Program-made: the position numbers and the translations under genes
Part shown: piece by piece, positions 22,728-32,101 of the stretch
How the letters are laid out: each line of letters begins with the position of its first letter
Position numbering within the stretch: position 1 is the first letter of the stretch
NCBI GenBank assembly: GCA_021324445.1
Contig: JAJPJC010000451.1
Location: forward strand, 1 to 34,803
Direction: 5' to 3'
DNA length: 34,803 bases
Source of the DNA: Isosphaeraceae bacterium
GTDB taxonomy: Bacteria > Planctomycetota > Planctomycetia > Isosphaerales > Isosphaeraceae
The notes under the pieces: generated by a model
The model's database searches: none
Told to the model about the DNA's origin: nothing
Seen by the model: the letters and a program-made list of their open reading frames with translations, nothing else

Positions 22728-24181
22728 CAAGCGCGAGTCAGGCGCGGGGCGAGGTTGTTCTCGCCGCCGATGTCGGTGAGCCGGCGCCGGCGTCCCTCGA
22801 AGAGATACGTCAGCTTCTCGTGATCGATCCCGAGCAAGCTGAGGATCGTCGCGTGCAGGTCGTGGACGTGGACCTTATCGGCGACGGCGCGGAAGCCCAG
22901 GTCGTCGGTGCTGCCGATGGACTTGCCCCCCTGGATGCCGCCGCCGGCCAGCCAGCAGGAGAAGCCGTAGGGGTTGTGGTCGCGCCCCTTGTTCCCCTGC
23001 ATGATCGGGGTCCGGCCGAACTCACCCGCCCACACCAGCACCGTGGATTCCAGCAGCCCCCGGCGGCGGAGGTCGGCGATCAAGCCGGCGATCGGCCGGT
23101 CGACCTTCGCGGCGTTGTCCTGGTGGTTGGCCGGGCAGTCGCTGTGACCGTCCCAGTCGGTGCAGTACAGCTCGACGAAGCGAACGCCGCGCTCGACCAT
23201 CCGCCGCGCCAGCAGGCACATGCGGCCGAACTGGGCGGTCGGTTCCCGGTCGGCCCCGTAGAGCTCCAGGGTCTCCGTCGGTTCTCCGGACAGGTCGATG
23301 AGGTCGGGAGCGGCCGACTGCATGCGGAAGGCCAGCTCATAGTTGGCGATCCGGGCGGCGAGGTTCGAGTCGTCCTGCCGGGCCTGGAGATGCGCGCGGT
23401 TCCAGGCGCCGACCTGGTCGAGCAAGGCGCGCTGTTCCTCGGCGGTGACCTGGGGAGGAGGCGCCAGGTTCTGGATCGGGGCGCCCTCGGTCCGGATCAT
23501 GGTCCCCTGGTAGACGGCCGGCAGGAACCCCGAGCTGAACGTGCTGTTGCTGCCCCGGAGGGCGCCGTCGGCCATCACCATGAAAGCGGGCAGGTTGTCG
23601 CTCTCGCAGCCCAGCCCGTAGACAACCCACGAGCCCACGCTCGGGTGGCCCAGCAGGGTCGAGCCGGTGTGCATCAACGAGAGCGCCGGCCCGTGGATGA
23701 ACGACTCGTGGTAGCAGGACCGGACCACCGCCAGTTCGTCGGCGTGCTCGGCCAGTCGGGGAAAGAGGTCGGAGATTTCCAGCCCCGACTGGCCGCGCGG
23801 GCGGAACGGGTAGGGTGAAGCCATCAGCGTCGCGCCGGCGGCCGACATGAACTGGAGCTTCAGATCGTCGGACTTGAAGCTCTCGGGGAGCGGATGGCCG
23901 TCGAACCGGTGCAAGAGCGGCTTGGGGTCGAAGGTGTCGACCTGGCTGGGACCGCCCTGCATGAACAGCGAGATGACGGCCTTCCCCTGGGCCGCGAGCT
24001 GAGGCGGTCGCGGGGCCAAGGGGTCCCCGCGCCGGCTGCTCGCCGCGACCTCAGCCGCGAGAAGGCCGTTGCGATCGAGCAGCGTGCCCAGGGCCATCGC
24101 CCCCAGCCCCAGCCCGGCCTTCGCCAGCAGCTCGCGACGCGACAGCGGGACCTCGTGGCGATTGCAGCAGGTCGACTTCAT
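22727..24181 (-). CDS. DUF1501 protein, Tat-exported (copy A)
   Basis: A 484-residue member of the DUF1501 family, sulfatase/alkaline-phosphatase-like proteins that planctomycetes keep in large numbers. The N-terminus has a twin-arginine motif SRRELLAKAG and a hydrophobic stretch. Conserved segments are LFMQGGPSQVDTFDPKP, YGLGCESDNLPAF, VERGVRFVELYCTDWDGH, VWAGEFGRTP and GRDHNPYGFSCWLAGGG. ATG 24181 with CGAGG seven bases upstream is preferred over TTG 24199. It starts 14 bp after the PSCyt1/DUF1553 stop. The pair is thought to work together outside the cytoplasm; the reaction is unknown. Confidence 0.88.
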   Translation of the reverse strand: MKSTCCNRHEVPLSRRELLAKAGLGLGAMALGTLLDRNGLLAAEVAASSRRGDPLAPRPPQLAAQGKAVISLFMQGGPSQVDTFDPKPLLHRFDGHPLPESFKSDDLKLQFMSAAGATLMASPYPFRPRGQSGLEISDLFPRLAEHADELAVVRSCYHESFIHGPALSLMHTGSTLLGHPSVGSWVVYGLGCESDNLPAFMVMADGALRGSNSTFSSGFLPAVYQGTMIRTEGAPIQNLAPPPQVTAEEQRALLDQVGAWNRAHLQARQDDSNLAARIANYELAFRMQSAAPDLIDLSGEPTETLELYGADREPTAQFGRMCLLARRMVERGVRFVELYCTDWDGHSDCPANHQDNAAKVDRPIAGLIADLRRRGLLESTVLVWAGEFGRTPIMQGNKGRDHNPYGFSCWLAGGGIQGGKSIGSTDDLGFRAVADKVHVHDLHATILSLLGIDHEKLTYLFEGRRRRLTDIGGENNLAPRLTRA

Positions 24182-24195
24182 GAGACAGCCTCGAT

Positions 24196-26760
24196 TCAAT
24201 CAATGAAGATGAATTCATTCAAATTCAGGATTGCCAGGCAGAGCTTGGTGAGTGCGGCGGCGCGGGCAGGGGGGAGCTGGGCCAGGTCGGGCGGCGGATC
24301 ATCTCCGGGACGGGCCGGATGGGCCTCGAAGGCCGCCAGCAAGCGGCGGGCGTCCGAGACCTCCGCGGCCGTCGGCCGCCGGCCGAGGGCGATTTCCCAG
24401 GCCCGGTCGATCCACGCCTGGGGCGAGTGGCCCACCTCGCGGACCAGCCGGGCGGCGAACTGCCGGGCCTGGCTGTAGACGTGGCGATTGTTCAGCGCCC
24501 AGAGTGCCTGCGGCGCCACGTTGGTGGTTTCTCGCCGGGCGGTGCTGACCGAGTTGACCGGACTGTCGAAGATCTCGAACATCGGGAAGACGAAATTGCG
24601 CCGGACCAGGATGTAAAGGCCCCGGCGGGTCCACTCGGACGGGTCGGCGGGCACGATCCAGCTCGACCGCTGGCCGGCGCCGAGTTCCTCGTCGGCCAGG
24701 GGGGGCATGATCGGCCGCCCGCCCATCTTCAGGTTGAGCGTGCCCGCCACGGCGTGCAGCGCGTCCCAGTAGGCTTCGGCCTCCAGCCGGCGCCGGTTCA
24801 TGCGCCACAAGAATCGGTTGTCGGGATCGGCGGCGGAGCCGGCTTTGTCCTGGTAGGTGCTGGCCATCTGGTAAGTGTTCGAGAGCATGATCAAGCGGTG
24901 CATTCGCTTGATGCTCCAGCCGCCGCGAACGAACTGGGTCGCCAGCCAGTCGAGCAATTCCGGATGGGACGGGGGCTGGCCCATCTTGCCGAAGTCGTTG
25001 GGGGTGGCGACCAGGCCGGCGCCGAAATGCCAGAGCCAGAGCCGGTTGACCATCACCCGGGCCGTCAGGGGGTGATCGGGGCGAGTCAACCACAAAGCCA
25101 GCGCCTTGCGATTGCCCTGGGGGCCGGGCAGGGGCTCGGAGTAGTTCGACGCGCGGCGGAGGGCGGCCGGGATGTCGGGCGTCATCAGCTCCCGCGGCCG
25201 GTTGAGCTCGCCCCGGTTGAGGAGACGGATCTCGGGGATCAGCGCCGGGTCGCAGTGGCCCAGGACCGTCGCCGAGGGGATTTCCATCAGGCCGTCCCAG
25301 GGATCATTGGGGGCGGACGTGGCCTTCTCGGGGATGGCCAGGATGGCGTCGGCCAGGGCCTCGCGAAGCTGCCGCCGCTGGTGCTGCTCGGCGGGGGTCA
25401 GAGGACGGCCCTTGACGCGTTGCTCGAAGAGCCGGCAGGCCCGCCGCGCCTCGTCCGCGGCGATGATCCGCGGGTAATGTTGCTTGAAATCGGCGATCTC
25501 CATCCCGCTGACGATGGGGATCTCCTCTTCACGGCTGGCCGCGAAAATGGCCTGGAAACTGTAGTAATCGCGCTGGGTGATCGGGTCGAACTTGTGGTCG
25601 TGGCAGCGGGCGCAGCCGATCGTCAGGCCCAGGAAGACCGAGCCGGTGGTGTCGACCCAGTCGGTTAACTGCTCGTACTCCCGCTTCCGGCCGTTCATGT
25701 TCGATTCGTGGATCTGCGTGCCGAGGGTATACAGACCCGTGGCGATCCGAGCCTCCAGGTGCTCGAGCTTCGCCCTGGGGATCTGGAAGCTCTGGTCGAG
25801 CGCCAGGTCGTCGGGCCAGAGCTCATCGCCGGCGATCTGCTCCTGGACGAAGCGGTCATACGGCTTGTCGTCGTTGAAGCTCTTGACGACGTAGTCGCGA
25901 TACCGCCAGGCATTGCGGTAATAGATGTCGGTCTCATAGCCGCCGGAATCGGCGTACCGCGCCACATCGAGCCAGTGCCGGCCCCAGCGCTCGCCATACT
26001 GCGGGGATTCGAGCAGGTGATCGATGAGCCGGGCGTAGGCGTCGGGCCGCGGGTCGTCCAGGAAGGCCCGGATCGCCTCCGGCGGCGGGGGCAGCCCGAT
26101 CAGGTCGAAATAGGCTCGACGGATCAGCGTCCGCTTGTCAGCCGGCGGAGCATGCGAGAGTCCCTTGGCCTCGAGCCGGGCCAGGATGAAGCGATCCAGG
26201 GGCGATGGTGCCGGGCCGGCCTGACGCACGACCGGCGGCGCCGGGTCCTTGACCGGCCGCAGGGCCCAGCGCGGGTCGGGCTCGCCCGCGGGCACGCGCC
26301 AGGCGTCGTCGTGCGTGCGGGCCGATTCCGCCGCAGCCGCGGCCGCGGTGCGGGGATACTCCGGCCATCGCGCACCGGCTTTGACCCACGCGACCAGGGC
26401 CGCGATCTCCCGGTCCTCCAGCCGGCCATCGGGCGGCATCTTGATCTCGCCCTGGCGGCGCACCGCCTGGACCAGGAGGCTCGCCTCGGGCTGGCCCGGC
26501 ACCACGACCTCTCCCGAATCGCCCCCCTTGGCCAGCCCCTGCGCCGAGTCGAGCCGAAGGCCCCCTTTCGATTTCTCCGGTCCATGACACTTCCAGCACC
26601 GCGCGGCCAGCAACGGCCGGATGACCTTCTCGAAGGACTCGGCCGCGGCGGTCGAGGCGGGAGTGCGATCCGCGCGCGGTCGGGGCTCGTCCCCGACCGC
26701 GGCCGATGCGAGCAGGCCGGTGATCCCGCCGGCGATCAGGATTCGGGGGTACCCGAGCAT
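24196..26760 (-). CDS. PSCyt1-DUF1549-DUF1553 cytochrome c-like protein (copy A)
   Basis: An 854-residue exported protein with the planctomycete three-part layout. A PSCyt1 haem c domain has C55-W-K-C58-H59 and a likely axial Met at 108 (KMPPDG). DUF1549 (about 185-395) contains YGERWGRHWLDVARYADSGG and a second CxxCH (383-387, CARCH). DUF1553 (about 565-830) has HPLTARVMVNRLW. The N-terminus is a signal peptide. It is the partner of the DUF1501 gene downstream. The ribosome site GGGAGAG lies next to a REP-like palindrome in the 60-bp gap from the preceding gene. Confidence 0.9.
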   Translation of the reverse strand: MLGYPRILIAGGITGLLASAAVGDEPRPRADRTPASTAAAESFEKVIRPLLAARCWKCHGPEKSKGGLRLDSAQGLAKGGDSGEVVVPGQPEASLLVQAVRRQGEIKMPPDGRLEDREIAALVAWVKAGARWPEYPRTAAAAAAESARTHDDAWRVPAGEPDPRWALRPVKDPAPPVVRQAGPAPSPLDRFILARLEAKGLSHAPPADKRTLIRRAYFDLIGLPPPPEAIRAFLDDPRPDAYARLIDHLLESPQYGERWGRHWLDVARYADSGGYETDIYYRNAWRYRDYVVKSFNDDKPYDRFVQEQIAGDELWPDDLALDQSFQIPRAKLEHLEARIATGLYTLGTQIHESNMNGRKREYEQLTDWVDTTGSVFLGLTIGCARCHDHKFDPITQRDYYSFQAIFAASREEEIPIVSGMEIADFKQHYPRIIAADEARRACRLFEQRVKGRPLTPAEQHQRRQLREALADAILAIPEKATSAPNDPWDGLMEIPSATVLGHCDPALIPEIRLLNRGELNRPRELMTPDIPAALRRASNYSEPLPGPQGNRKALALWLTRPDHPLTARVMVNRLWLWHFGAGLVATPNDFGKMGQPPSHPELLDWLATQFVRGGWSIKRMHRLIMLSNTYQMASTYQDKAGSAADPDNRFLWRMNRRRLEAEAYWDALHAVAGTLNLKMGGRPIMPPLADEELGAGQRSSWIVPADPSEWTRRGLYILVRRNFVFPMFEIFDSPVNSVSTARRETTNVAPQALWALNNRHVYSQARQFAARLVREVGHSPQAWIDRAWEIALGRRPTAAEVSDARRLLAAFEAHPARPGDDPPPDLAQLPPARAAALTKLCLAILNLNEFIFID

Positions 26761-26772
26761 CAGCTCTCTCCC

Positions 26773-26795
26773 GTAGGTCAGGCTTTCAGCCTGAC
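26773..26795. repeat. REP-like palindrome, copy 2
   Basis: GTAGGTCAGGCT/AGCCTGAC palindrome; with its leader TCTCTCC it is repeated directly at 26808-26830. Confidence 0.8.
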
Positions 26796-26807
26796 GGAAT
26801 TCTCTCC

Positions 26808-26830
26808 GTAGGTCAGGCTCTCAGCCTGAC
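26808..26830. repeat. REP-like palindrome, copy 3
   Basis: Perfect 23-bp inverted partner of 26845-26867. It overlaps the stop codon of the DUF1501 copy B gene (26821-26823). Confidence 0.85.
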
Positions 26831-28323
26831 AGGTTGCCAAGAATGTCAGGCTGAGAGCCTGACCTACGTTCTAGCGGGGATACCAGGGCCCCGACGATCT
26901 CTCCGCCCACATCAGTCAGGCGGAAGTCGCGACCTTGATAATGGTAGGTCAGCTTGCGGTGATCCATACCCAGGAGGTGGAGGATCGTCGCCTGGAGGTC
27001 GTGCACGTGGATTCCCTGGTCGACCGGGTTGAAGCCGATCTCGTCGGTCTCGCCCACGGTTTGACCGGCGCGGACACCGCCCCCGGCCAACCAGACGGTG
27101 AAGGCGTCAATGTGGTGGTCCCGGCCGATCGGACCGGTCTTCTGCACCTGGGCGACGTCGCTGCGCCCCAGCTCCCCGCCCCAGATCACCAGCGTGCTGT
27201 CGAGCAAGCCCCGCTGCTTCAAGTCCTTGATCAAGGCGGCGCAGGCCTGGTCCGACTGGCGGCAGATGGCGGGCAGCGCCTGGTGGATATTGCCGTGATG
27301 GTCCCAGTCGCCGAGGATCACCTGGACGAACCGGACGCCGCGCTCGACCAATCGCCGGGCGAGCAGGCAGTTGCGAGCGAACGAGGGCCGGTCCGGGTCG
27401 ACGCCGTACATCGCCAGGGTGGCGCGACTCTCACCGCGCAGGTCGAGCAGCTCGGGAGTGCCGGCCTGCATCCGGAAGGCCAGCTCGTAGGAGGAGACCC
27501 GGGCGGCGATCTCGGGATCGCCGGTCTCGGCCAGCCGCTCCTCGTTCAGGTCGTTGATGAGCCGGACGAGTCGCTGCTGTTGTGGTCGGGTCACGCCCTT
27601 GGGGTTGGTGACGTTGAGGATCGGCTCGCCGACGGGGCGGAGCGGCACCCCCTGATAGGCCGAGGGGAGGAAGCCGCTGGCGAAGACGGCCTCCTTGGTC
27701 CGGGCCATGCCGCCCAGGGCTCCGACTCCGGGCAGGACCACGAAGCCCGGCAGGTCGTCGGCCTCGCTCCCCAGGCCATAGGTCACCCAGGCCCCGATCC
27801 CGGGCCGGCCGAACCGCGGCGTGCCGGTGCACATCACCAGCTCGGCCAGGTGGTGGACGAACTCGGTCGTCTTCACCGTCTTGATGACGGCCAGGTCATC
27901 CACGACCGTCGCCGTGTGCGGCAACAGCTCGGAAACTTCCGTGCCCGACTCGCCATGACGGCGGAACCGGTAGCGGGTGCCCAGCAGCTTGGGCTGCTTC
28001 TCGGTGATCTGGGCGAACTGCTTCCCCTTGATGAACGACTCGGGGATTGGCTGGCCATCGAGTTTCTGGAGCACCGGCTTGTAATCGAACAGGTCGAGCT
28101 GGCTAGGGCCGCCGGCCATGAACAGGTAGATGACGTTCTTGGCCCGCGCGGGAAAATGCGGGGGCCGGGGCGCCATCGATCGGACTGGCCGGACGGCCGG
28201 CGTGGCGGCCGTGGCCTCACGGCCGCCCAGCAGGGCCTGGAGGGCGATCGAACCCAGCGAGAATCCGCAGTGACCGAGGAAGCTGCGGCGCGCCCGCAGC
28301 AGGTCGGGTGTGGGCATCATCAT
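26821..28323 (-). CDS. DUF1501 protein, exported (copy B), with repeat-encoded C-terminus
   Basis: A 500-residue DUF1501 protein related to copy A. The N-terminus has ARRSFLGHCGFSLGSIALQALL as export signal. Conserved segments are LFMAGGPSQLDLFDYKP, YGLGSEADDLPGF, VERGVRFVQVILGDWDHHG, IWGGELGRSD and FTVWLAGGGV. The family part ends at about FRLTDVGGEIV; the last 20 or so residues (VSPLERRSGSQPD, then ILGNLSG) are read from two facing REP-like palindromes, which also supply the TGA. The start is probably ATG 28323, the first of three Met codons, 7 bp after the stop of the DUF1553 gene; the ribosome site is weak. Confidence 0.87.
   Translation of the reverse strand: MMMPTPDLLRARRSFLGHCGFSLGSIALQALLGGREATAATPAVRPVRSMAPRPPHFPARAKNVIYLFMAGGPSQLDLFDYKPVLQKLDGQPIPESFIKGKQFAQITEKQPKLLGTRYRFRRHGESGTEVSELLPHTATVVDDLAVIKTVKTTEFVHHLAELVMCTGTPRFGRPGIGAWVTYGLGSEADDLPGFVVLPGVGALGGMARTKEAVFASGFLPSAYQGVPLRPVGEPILNVTNPKGVTRPQQQRLVRLINDLNEERLAETGDPEIAARVSSYELAFRMQAGTPELLDLRGESRATLAMYGVDPDRPSFARNCLLARRLVERGVRFVQVILGDWDHHGNIHQALPAICRQSDQACAALIKDLKQRGLLDSTLVIWGGELGRSDVAQVQKTGPIGRDHHIDAFTVWLAGGGVRAGQTVGETDEIGFNPVDQGIHVHDLQATILHLLGMDHRKLTYHYQGRDFRLTDVGGEIVGALVSPLERRSGSQPDILGNLSG
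26845..26867. repeat. REP-like palindrome, copy 4 (inverted)
   Basis: Exact reverse complement of 26808-26830 and, like it, read through by the end of the DUF1501 copy B gene. Confidence 0.85.
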
Positions 28324-28330
28324 ATCCAGG

Positions 28331-30748
28331 TTACTCCCTCGTGATAAACTCGTCGAGGTTGAGCAAGGCCCGAGCCAGGCCCACCCATTCCGTGGCGGAA
28401 CTGCCGCTCCGGTTGGGCTCCGCCGTGGGCATCTCCGCGAGGTAGCTCTCGACTTTCCGCAACTCCTCCGGGCTGGGTTCCCGCCCCAGGCAGAGGCGGA
28501 AGGCGTGGCGGACCCGATCGCGATCGCTTCCCGGGCTTTCCCTCCGGAGCCGCTCAGCCAGGGCCTGGGCGCACTCGGTGAACGTGGGATCGTTCAGGAG
28601 GCTCAGGGCCTGGAGCGGGGTGTTGGTGCGGATCCGCCGCGTGCACGCGGTGGTCGTATCGGGCGCGTCGAAGAGGCGCAGCAAGGGGTAGGGGGTCAAC
28701 CTCCAGAAGTAGGTGTACATACCCCGCCGGTACCGGTCCGCGCCAGGGCTGACGACCCAATCCGCCTTGGTGGCCCGACCCAACAGGATTCCCGGCGGCT
28801 GGTAGGGGAAGACACTGGGACCGCCGAGCTTGCGGGCCAGCAGGCCGCTGACGGCCAGGGCCCCGTCGCGGATGACCTCGGCTTCGAGGCGGAGCCGGCG
28901 CTGCCGGGCCAGCAGCCGGTTCGCCGGGTCGATCTCGGCCAGCTCGGGCCGGACGCGCGAGGATTGGCGATAGACCGACGATCCCACGATCAGGCGCTGG
29001 AGGGCCTTCAGGCTCCAGCCCGTGGCGATGAACTCGCTGGCGAGCCAGTCGAGCAGCTCCGGATGGCTGGGGGGCTCGCCCGAGAGCCCGAAGTTATCTT
29101 CGGTCGCGACCAGGCCCGTGCCGAAATCGTGCTGCCAGACCCGGTTGACGATCACGCGGGCGGTCAGCGGGTTCTCCGGCGCGACGAGCCAGCGGGCCAG
29201 GTCGAGCCGGCTGGGCCGGCCGGCCGTGGCCTTCAGCCGGGGGAGCACCGCCGGGACATCCGGCGCGACCACCTCGCCCGGATCGGAAAACTCGCCGCGG
29301 CGGAAGACGTGGGTCGTCCGGGGCGTTGCCAGCTCGCGCGCCACCGGCGTCTGGGCGATCCGCGACTCCTGCTCGCGGAGGGAGCGGATCTTCGCCAGGC
29401 GCTGCCGATGCCCCGGATCTTGCTCGAGGAATGCGGCGCGAATCTGGTCCTTCTGCAACTGGCTCCGCCGCTGGGAGGGGACCGCCAGCGCGGCCCGGAA
29501 TTCGGGGGCCAGCTTGGCCCGCGACGCGGCATCCAGATTCGCCTCCCAGCGTTCCTGACGCCGCCCGGCGGCCTGCTCGTACGCCGTCAGCTCTTGCTCC
29601 AGGGCCTTCACCTGCGCCCGCAGGGCATCACTCCGATCGGCCTCCGTCTGCTCGCGAGCCGATTCCAGATTATTGAGAAATGCAAAGAATTGATAATATT
29701 CCCGCTGGGAGATCGGATCGAACTTGTGCGAATGGCACTGCGCACAGCCCAGGGTCAGTCCGAGGAATACGGTCCCGACCATGTTGACCCGGTCGATCGT
29801 CATCTTGAGCCGGGCGTTCTCACCCTGGCCGAGCGTGCCGTCGTACATCGCCGTGCAAAGGAAGCCGGTGGCGACCTGCTCCGCGCCGCCCGAATTGGGC
29901 AGGAGGTCGCCGGCGAACTGCTCGATAGCGAACTGGTCAAACGGGAGGTCGCGGTTGAGGGCCTTGATGACCCACTCGCGATACTTCCACAGGGACCTGG
30001 GATAGTCCGACTCATAGCCGCCGCTATCGGCATAGCAGGCGGCATCAAGCCAGTGCCGGCCCCAGCGCTCGCCGTAACTCGGCGAGGCCAGCAGGCGCTC
30101 CACGCAGTGCTCGTAGGCATCCGGCCGGTCGTCCGCCAGGAAGGACTCGACCTCGGCAATCGTGGGCGGCAGACCCGTCAGGTCGAGGGTCAGACGGCGG
30201 AGCAAAGTCGTGCGGTCCGCCGCGGGCGCAGGCCGAATCCCTTGGCGCTCCAGCCGGGCGAGGACGAAGCGGTCGATCGGGTTGCGCACCCAGGACACGC
30301 TCTGGACCGCCGGTACCGGCGGCCGGACCACGGGGCGGAAGGCCCAGTGATCGCTCGCCCGCTCTGCCGGCTGGTTCGTGGTCTTCTCGACGGTTCCATG
30401 GGCCCCTTGCTCGACCCAGGCACGGATGAGCGAGACCTCCTCCGCGCTGAGCCGGTCTCCCTTCGGCGGCATCATCGGCACGTCCGACCCATCGCCGGAG
30501 ATCGCCTGGACCAGAACGCTTTCCGAAGCCGCCCCGGGGGTGATCGCCGGCCCCCGGTCGCCCCCTCGGTGCAGGAACGACAACCCATCGAGCCGCAGAC
30601 CGGACTTCTGCTTTCCGGCACCGTGACAGGTGACGCAGTGCTTGCCGAGGATCGGCCGGATGTCCCGGTCGTAATCGATCGGGTCGGCGGCCCTCGCAAC
30701 ACCCCACCCCGACAGGGCGATCAGCATTATGGCCACGGTCTGTCTCAT
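28331..30748 (-). CDS. PSCyt1-DUF1549-DUF1553 cytochrome c-like protein (copy B)
   Basis: An 805-residue homologue of copy A. ATG 30748 is chosen because GAGG lies nine bases upstream and the product then has a clean signal peptide, MRQTVAIMLIALSGWGVARA. The PSCyt1 domain has C38-V-T-C41-H42 and a Met in PMMPP; DUF1549 has YGERWGRHWLDAACYADSGG and CAQCHSHKFDP; DUF1553 has NPLTARVIVNRVW. A helical, Gln/Arg-rich stretch between the two DUFs could be coiled coil. It is first in the five-gene minus-strand run, so the promoter should lie in the AT-richer stretch above 30750. Confidence 0.9.
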   Translation of the reverse strand: MRQTVAIMLIALSGWGVARAADPIDYDRDIRPILGKHCVTCHGAGKQKSGLRLDGLSFLHRGGDRGPAITPGAASESVLVQAISGDGSDVPMMPPKGDRLSAEEVSLIRAWVEQGAHGTVEKTTNQPAERASDHWAFRPVVRPPVPAVQSVSWVRNPIDRFVLARLERQGIRPAPAADRTTLLRRLTLDLTGLPPTIAEVESFLADDRPDAYEHCVERLLASPSYGERWGRHWLDAACYADSGGYESDYPRSLWKYREWVIKALNRDLPFDQFAIEQFAGDLLPNSGGAEQVATGFLCTAMYDGTLGQGENARLKMTIDRVNMVGTVFLGLTLGCAQCHSHKFDPISQREYYQFFAFLNNLESAREQTEADRSDALRAQVKALEQELTAYEQAAGRRQERWEANLDAASRAKLAPEFRAALAVPSQRRSQLQKDQIRAAFLEQDPGHRQRLAKIRSLREQESRIAQTPVARELATPRTTHVFRRGEFSDPGEVVAPDVPAVLPRLKATAGRPSRLDLARWLVAPENPLTARVIVNRVWQHDFGTGLVATEDNFGLSGEPPSHPELLDWLASEFIATGWSLKALQRLIVGSSVYRQSSRVRPELAEIDPANRLLARQRRLRLEAEVIRDGALAVSGLLARKLGGPSVFPYQPPGILLGRATKADWVVSPGADRYRRGMYTYFWRLTPYPLLRLFDAPDTTTACTRRIRTNTPLQALSLLNDPTFTECAQALAERLRRESPGSDRDRVRHAFRLCLGREPSPEELRKVESYLAEMPTAEPNRSGSSATEWVGLARALLNLDEFITRE

Positions 30749-31141
30749 CAAACCCATCCTCGTCCCGAGAACCGACCTGTTCCGAATGGACCGCCCATCC
30801 TCGGATTCTCCCGCAATTCGCCCGACCGCTCGGAGCTGCCCCTTGGTGGGAAGACCATGATCCGTGGAGCCGCAGGTTCGTTCGGTCAGATTTCCGGTCG
30901 TCAAATTGGGTCCTCAGGTTTTTGTTGTCGGTCGGGGAGCCTCGCGCAGGCAGCGACAGAAAACCTCCAGACGCTTAGCTTGACTTTTGCCATTTTACAG
31001 TTGTCTCCAAGATGTCTTCCCCAATCAGTCTCCGCAAACTCAATTAGCACAAGGAATTACGGAATTCAGTGTCCTCGCGATCACTATTTCCGCAAGTCAT
31101 TGATCTTAAAAGAGTTACGGAAATGGGCAGAAGACAAGCTT
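30749..31141. other. AT-richer intergenic stretch, likely promoter region of the DUF1553 run
   Basis: No gene recognised. From about 30980 to 31140 AT content rises sharply compared with the neighbours. I could not pick convincing -35 and -10 boxes. The plus-strand open frame crossing here is a shadow. Confidence 0.45.
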
Positions 31142-31381
31142 AGAGTCTGTTCCTGAAGCCCCCGCAGGGGGCGGACGCACGTCGCCAGGGGCGTCGGCCC
31201 CTGGTGCGGTGCCGAGCCACCCACCCCACCCCTTGGGCTGGGCCAGCCGCCGCCGCAACCCACGGCCTTGCCGGCGGTTGCGGCGGCGGCTGGGGTGTGT
31301 GTTCTGGGGAGGCCCCCAGTTCCGGGGCTGACGCCCCTGGCTCCGTCCGATCGCCCCTCCGGGGCTTTCGGAACAGACTCT
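31142..31381. mobile_element. 240-bp foldback, MITE-like element
   Basis: The ends are imperfect inverted repeats: AGAGTCTGTTCC at 31142 onward and its complement ending at 31381, with the match continuing into AAGCCCC after two mismatches. Inside, 31244-31260 and 31276-31292 form a perfect 17-bp stem around a 15-base loop, and the flanking GC-rich blocks also mirror each other (CCAGGGGCGTC on both sides). No transposase is encoded. A clear target duplication was not found. Confidence 0.65.
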
Positions 31382-32101
31382 CTGTCAGAGACAAAGATTC
31401 TCGTGTACTCCCCCTGATCCGCGTGGTCCTCATCTCCATCACAAGTCCCGCAATCGATATTGTCGTGGCTTCCATCTGGGTGTTATTCCGTTGCGCTCTC
31501 TTGCTCGGCCCAGGACTGCTCCTCCCACAAGAGAGGCCCTCGACTGCCGGCGCTGGGCCCCGGAGGTCTCCGGTCCGTGATGCACCTCCATAGCTTATAG
31601 GAGGTGCAGGGGGCCGCGGACCACGCGCCGCGAGGATTTGGGATCCCAAAGGCGAGGGATGCATCAGGATTCTCCATGCATACACCCTCGTGGGACGAAT
31701 CCCCTGAGGTCAGGCCGGAAGGTTGCCGCCGGCACCACGACGGCGGGTCCGGCCGGCCTGGTTCTGTCGGTCGGTGGGGTCGAGGCCCTGGGGGGTGCCG
31801 GGCAAGTGCGGGATGGTCCGGACGAGCTCGGGTGGTGGTCTGCGATCGGGAGCGGCGCGGCCAGCCAGGTGCGCGCGGCCGCCTGCGGCGAACGGGGTCG
31901 GGAGGGATCGGCCGCATGGTCCCGTAGTCTGAGCCGGGACGGCCCCGCGCCGCGCGGGCCGGCCGCTCGAACAGGCTGGGTGAGTCGTGACCGCCGGCAT
32001 CGGAGCTCACCTCCACTCTCCCGGGGGACGATCGAGCCCGCGGCTCGGCCGCCCGGCGCCACTCCCTATGGTCTCCAGTATGAAACGGCCCCGGCCCGCT
32101 G
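31382..32101. other. Stretch without recognised gene; hairpins
   Basis: Several long frames exist only because of high GC. A 51-bp imperfect hairpin (31572-31622) has the inner arms GCACCTCC/GGAGGTGC and outer arms GGTCCG/CGGACC. A second, looser one is at about 31657-31693. Their role is unknown. Confidence 0.45.
31572..31622. repeat. Imperfect long hairpin
   Basis: Nested inverted repeats: GGTCCG (31572-31577) with CGGACC (31617-31622), and GCACCTCC with GGAGGTGC inside. No T-run follows. Confidence 0.45.

Noticed and set aside
31581..31607. Rho-independent terminator
   Set aside because: The hairpin is good but no T-run follows on either strand and no gene ends next to it.
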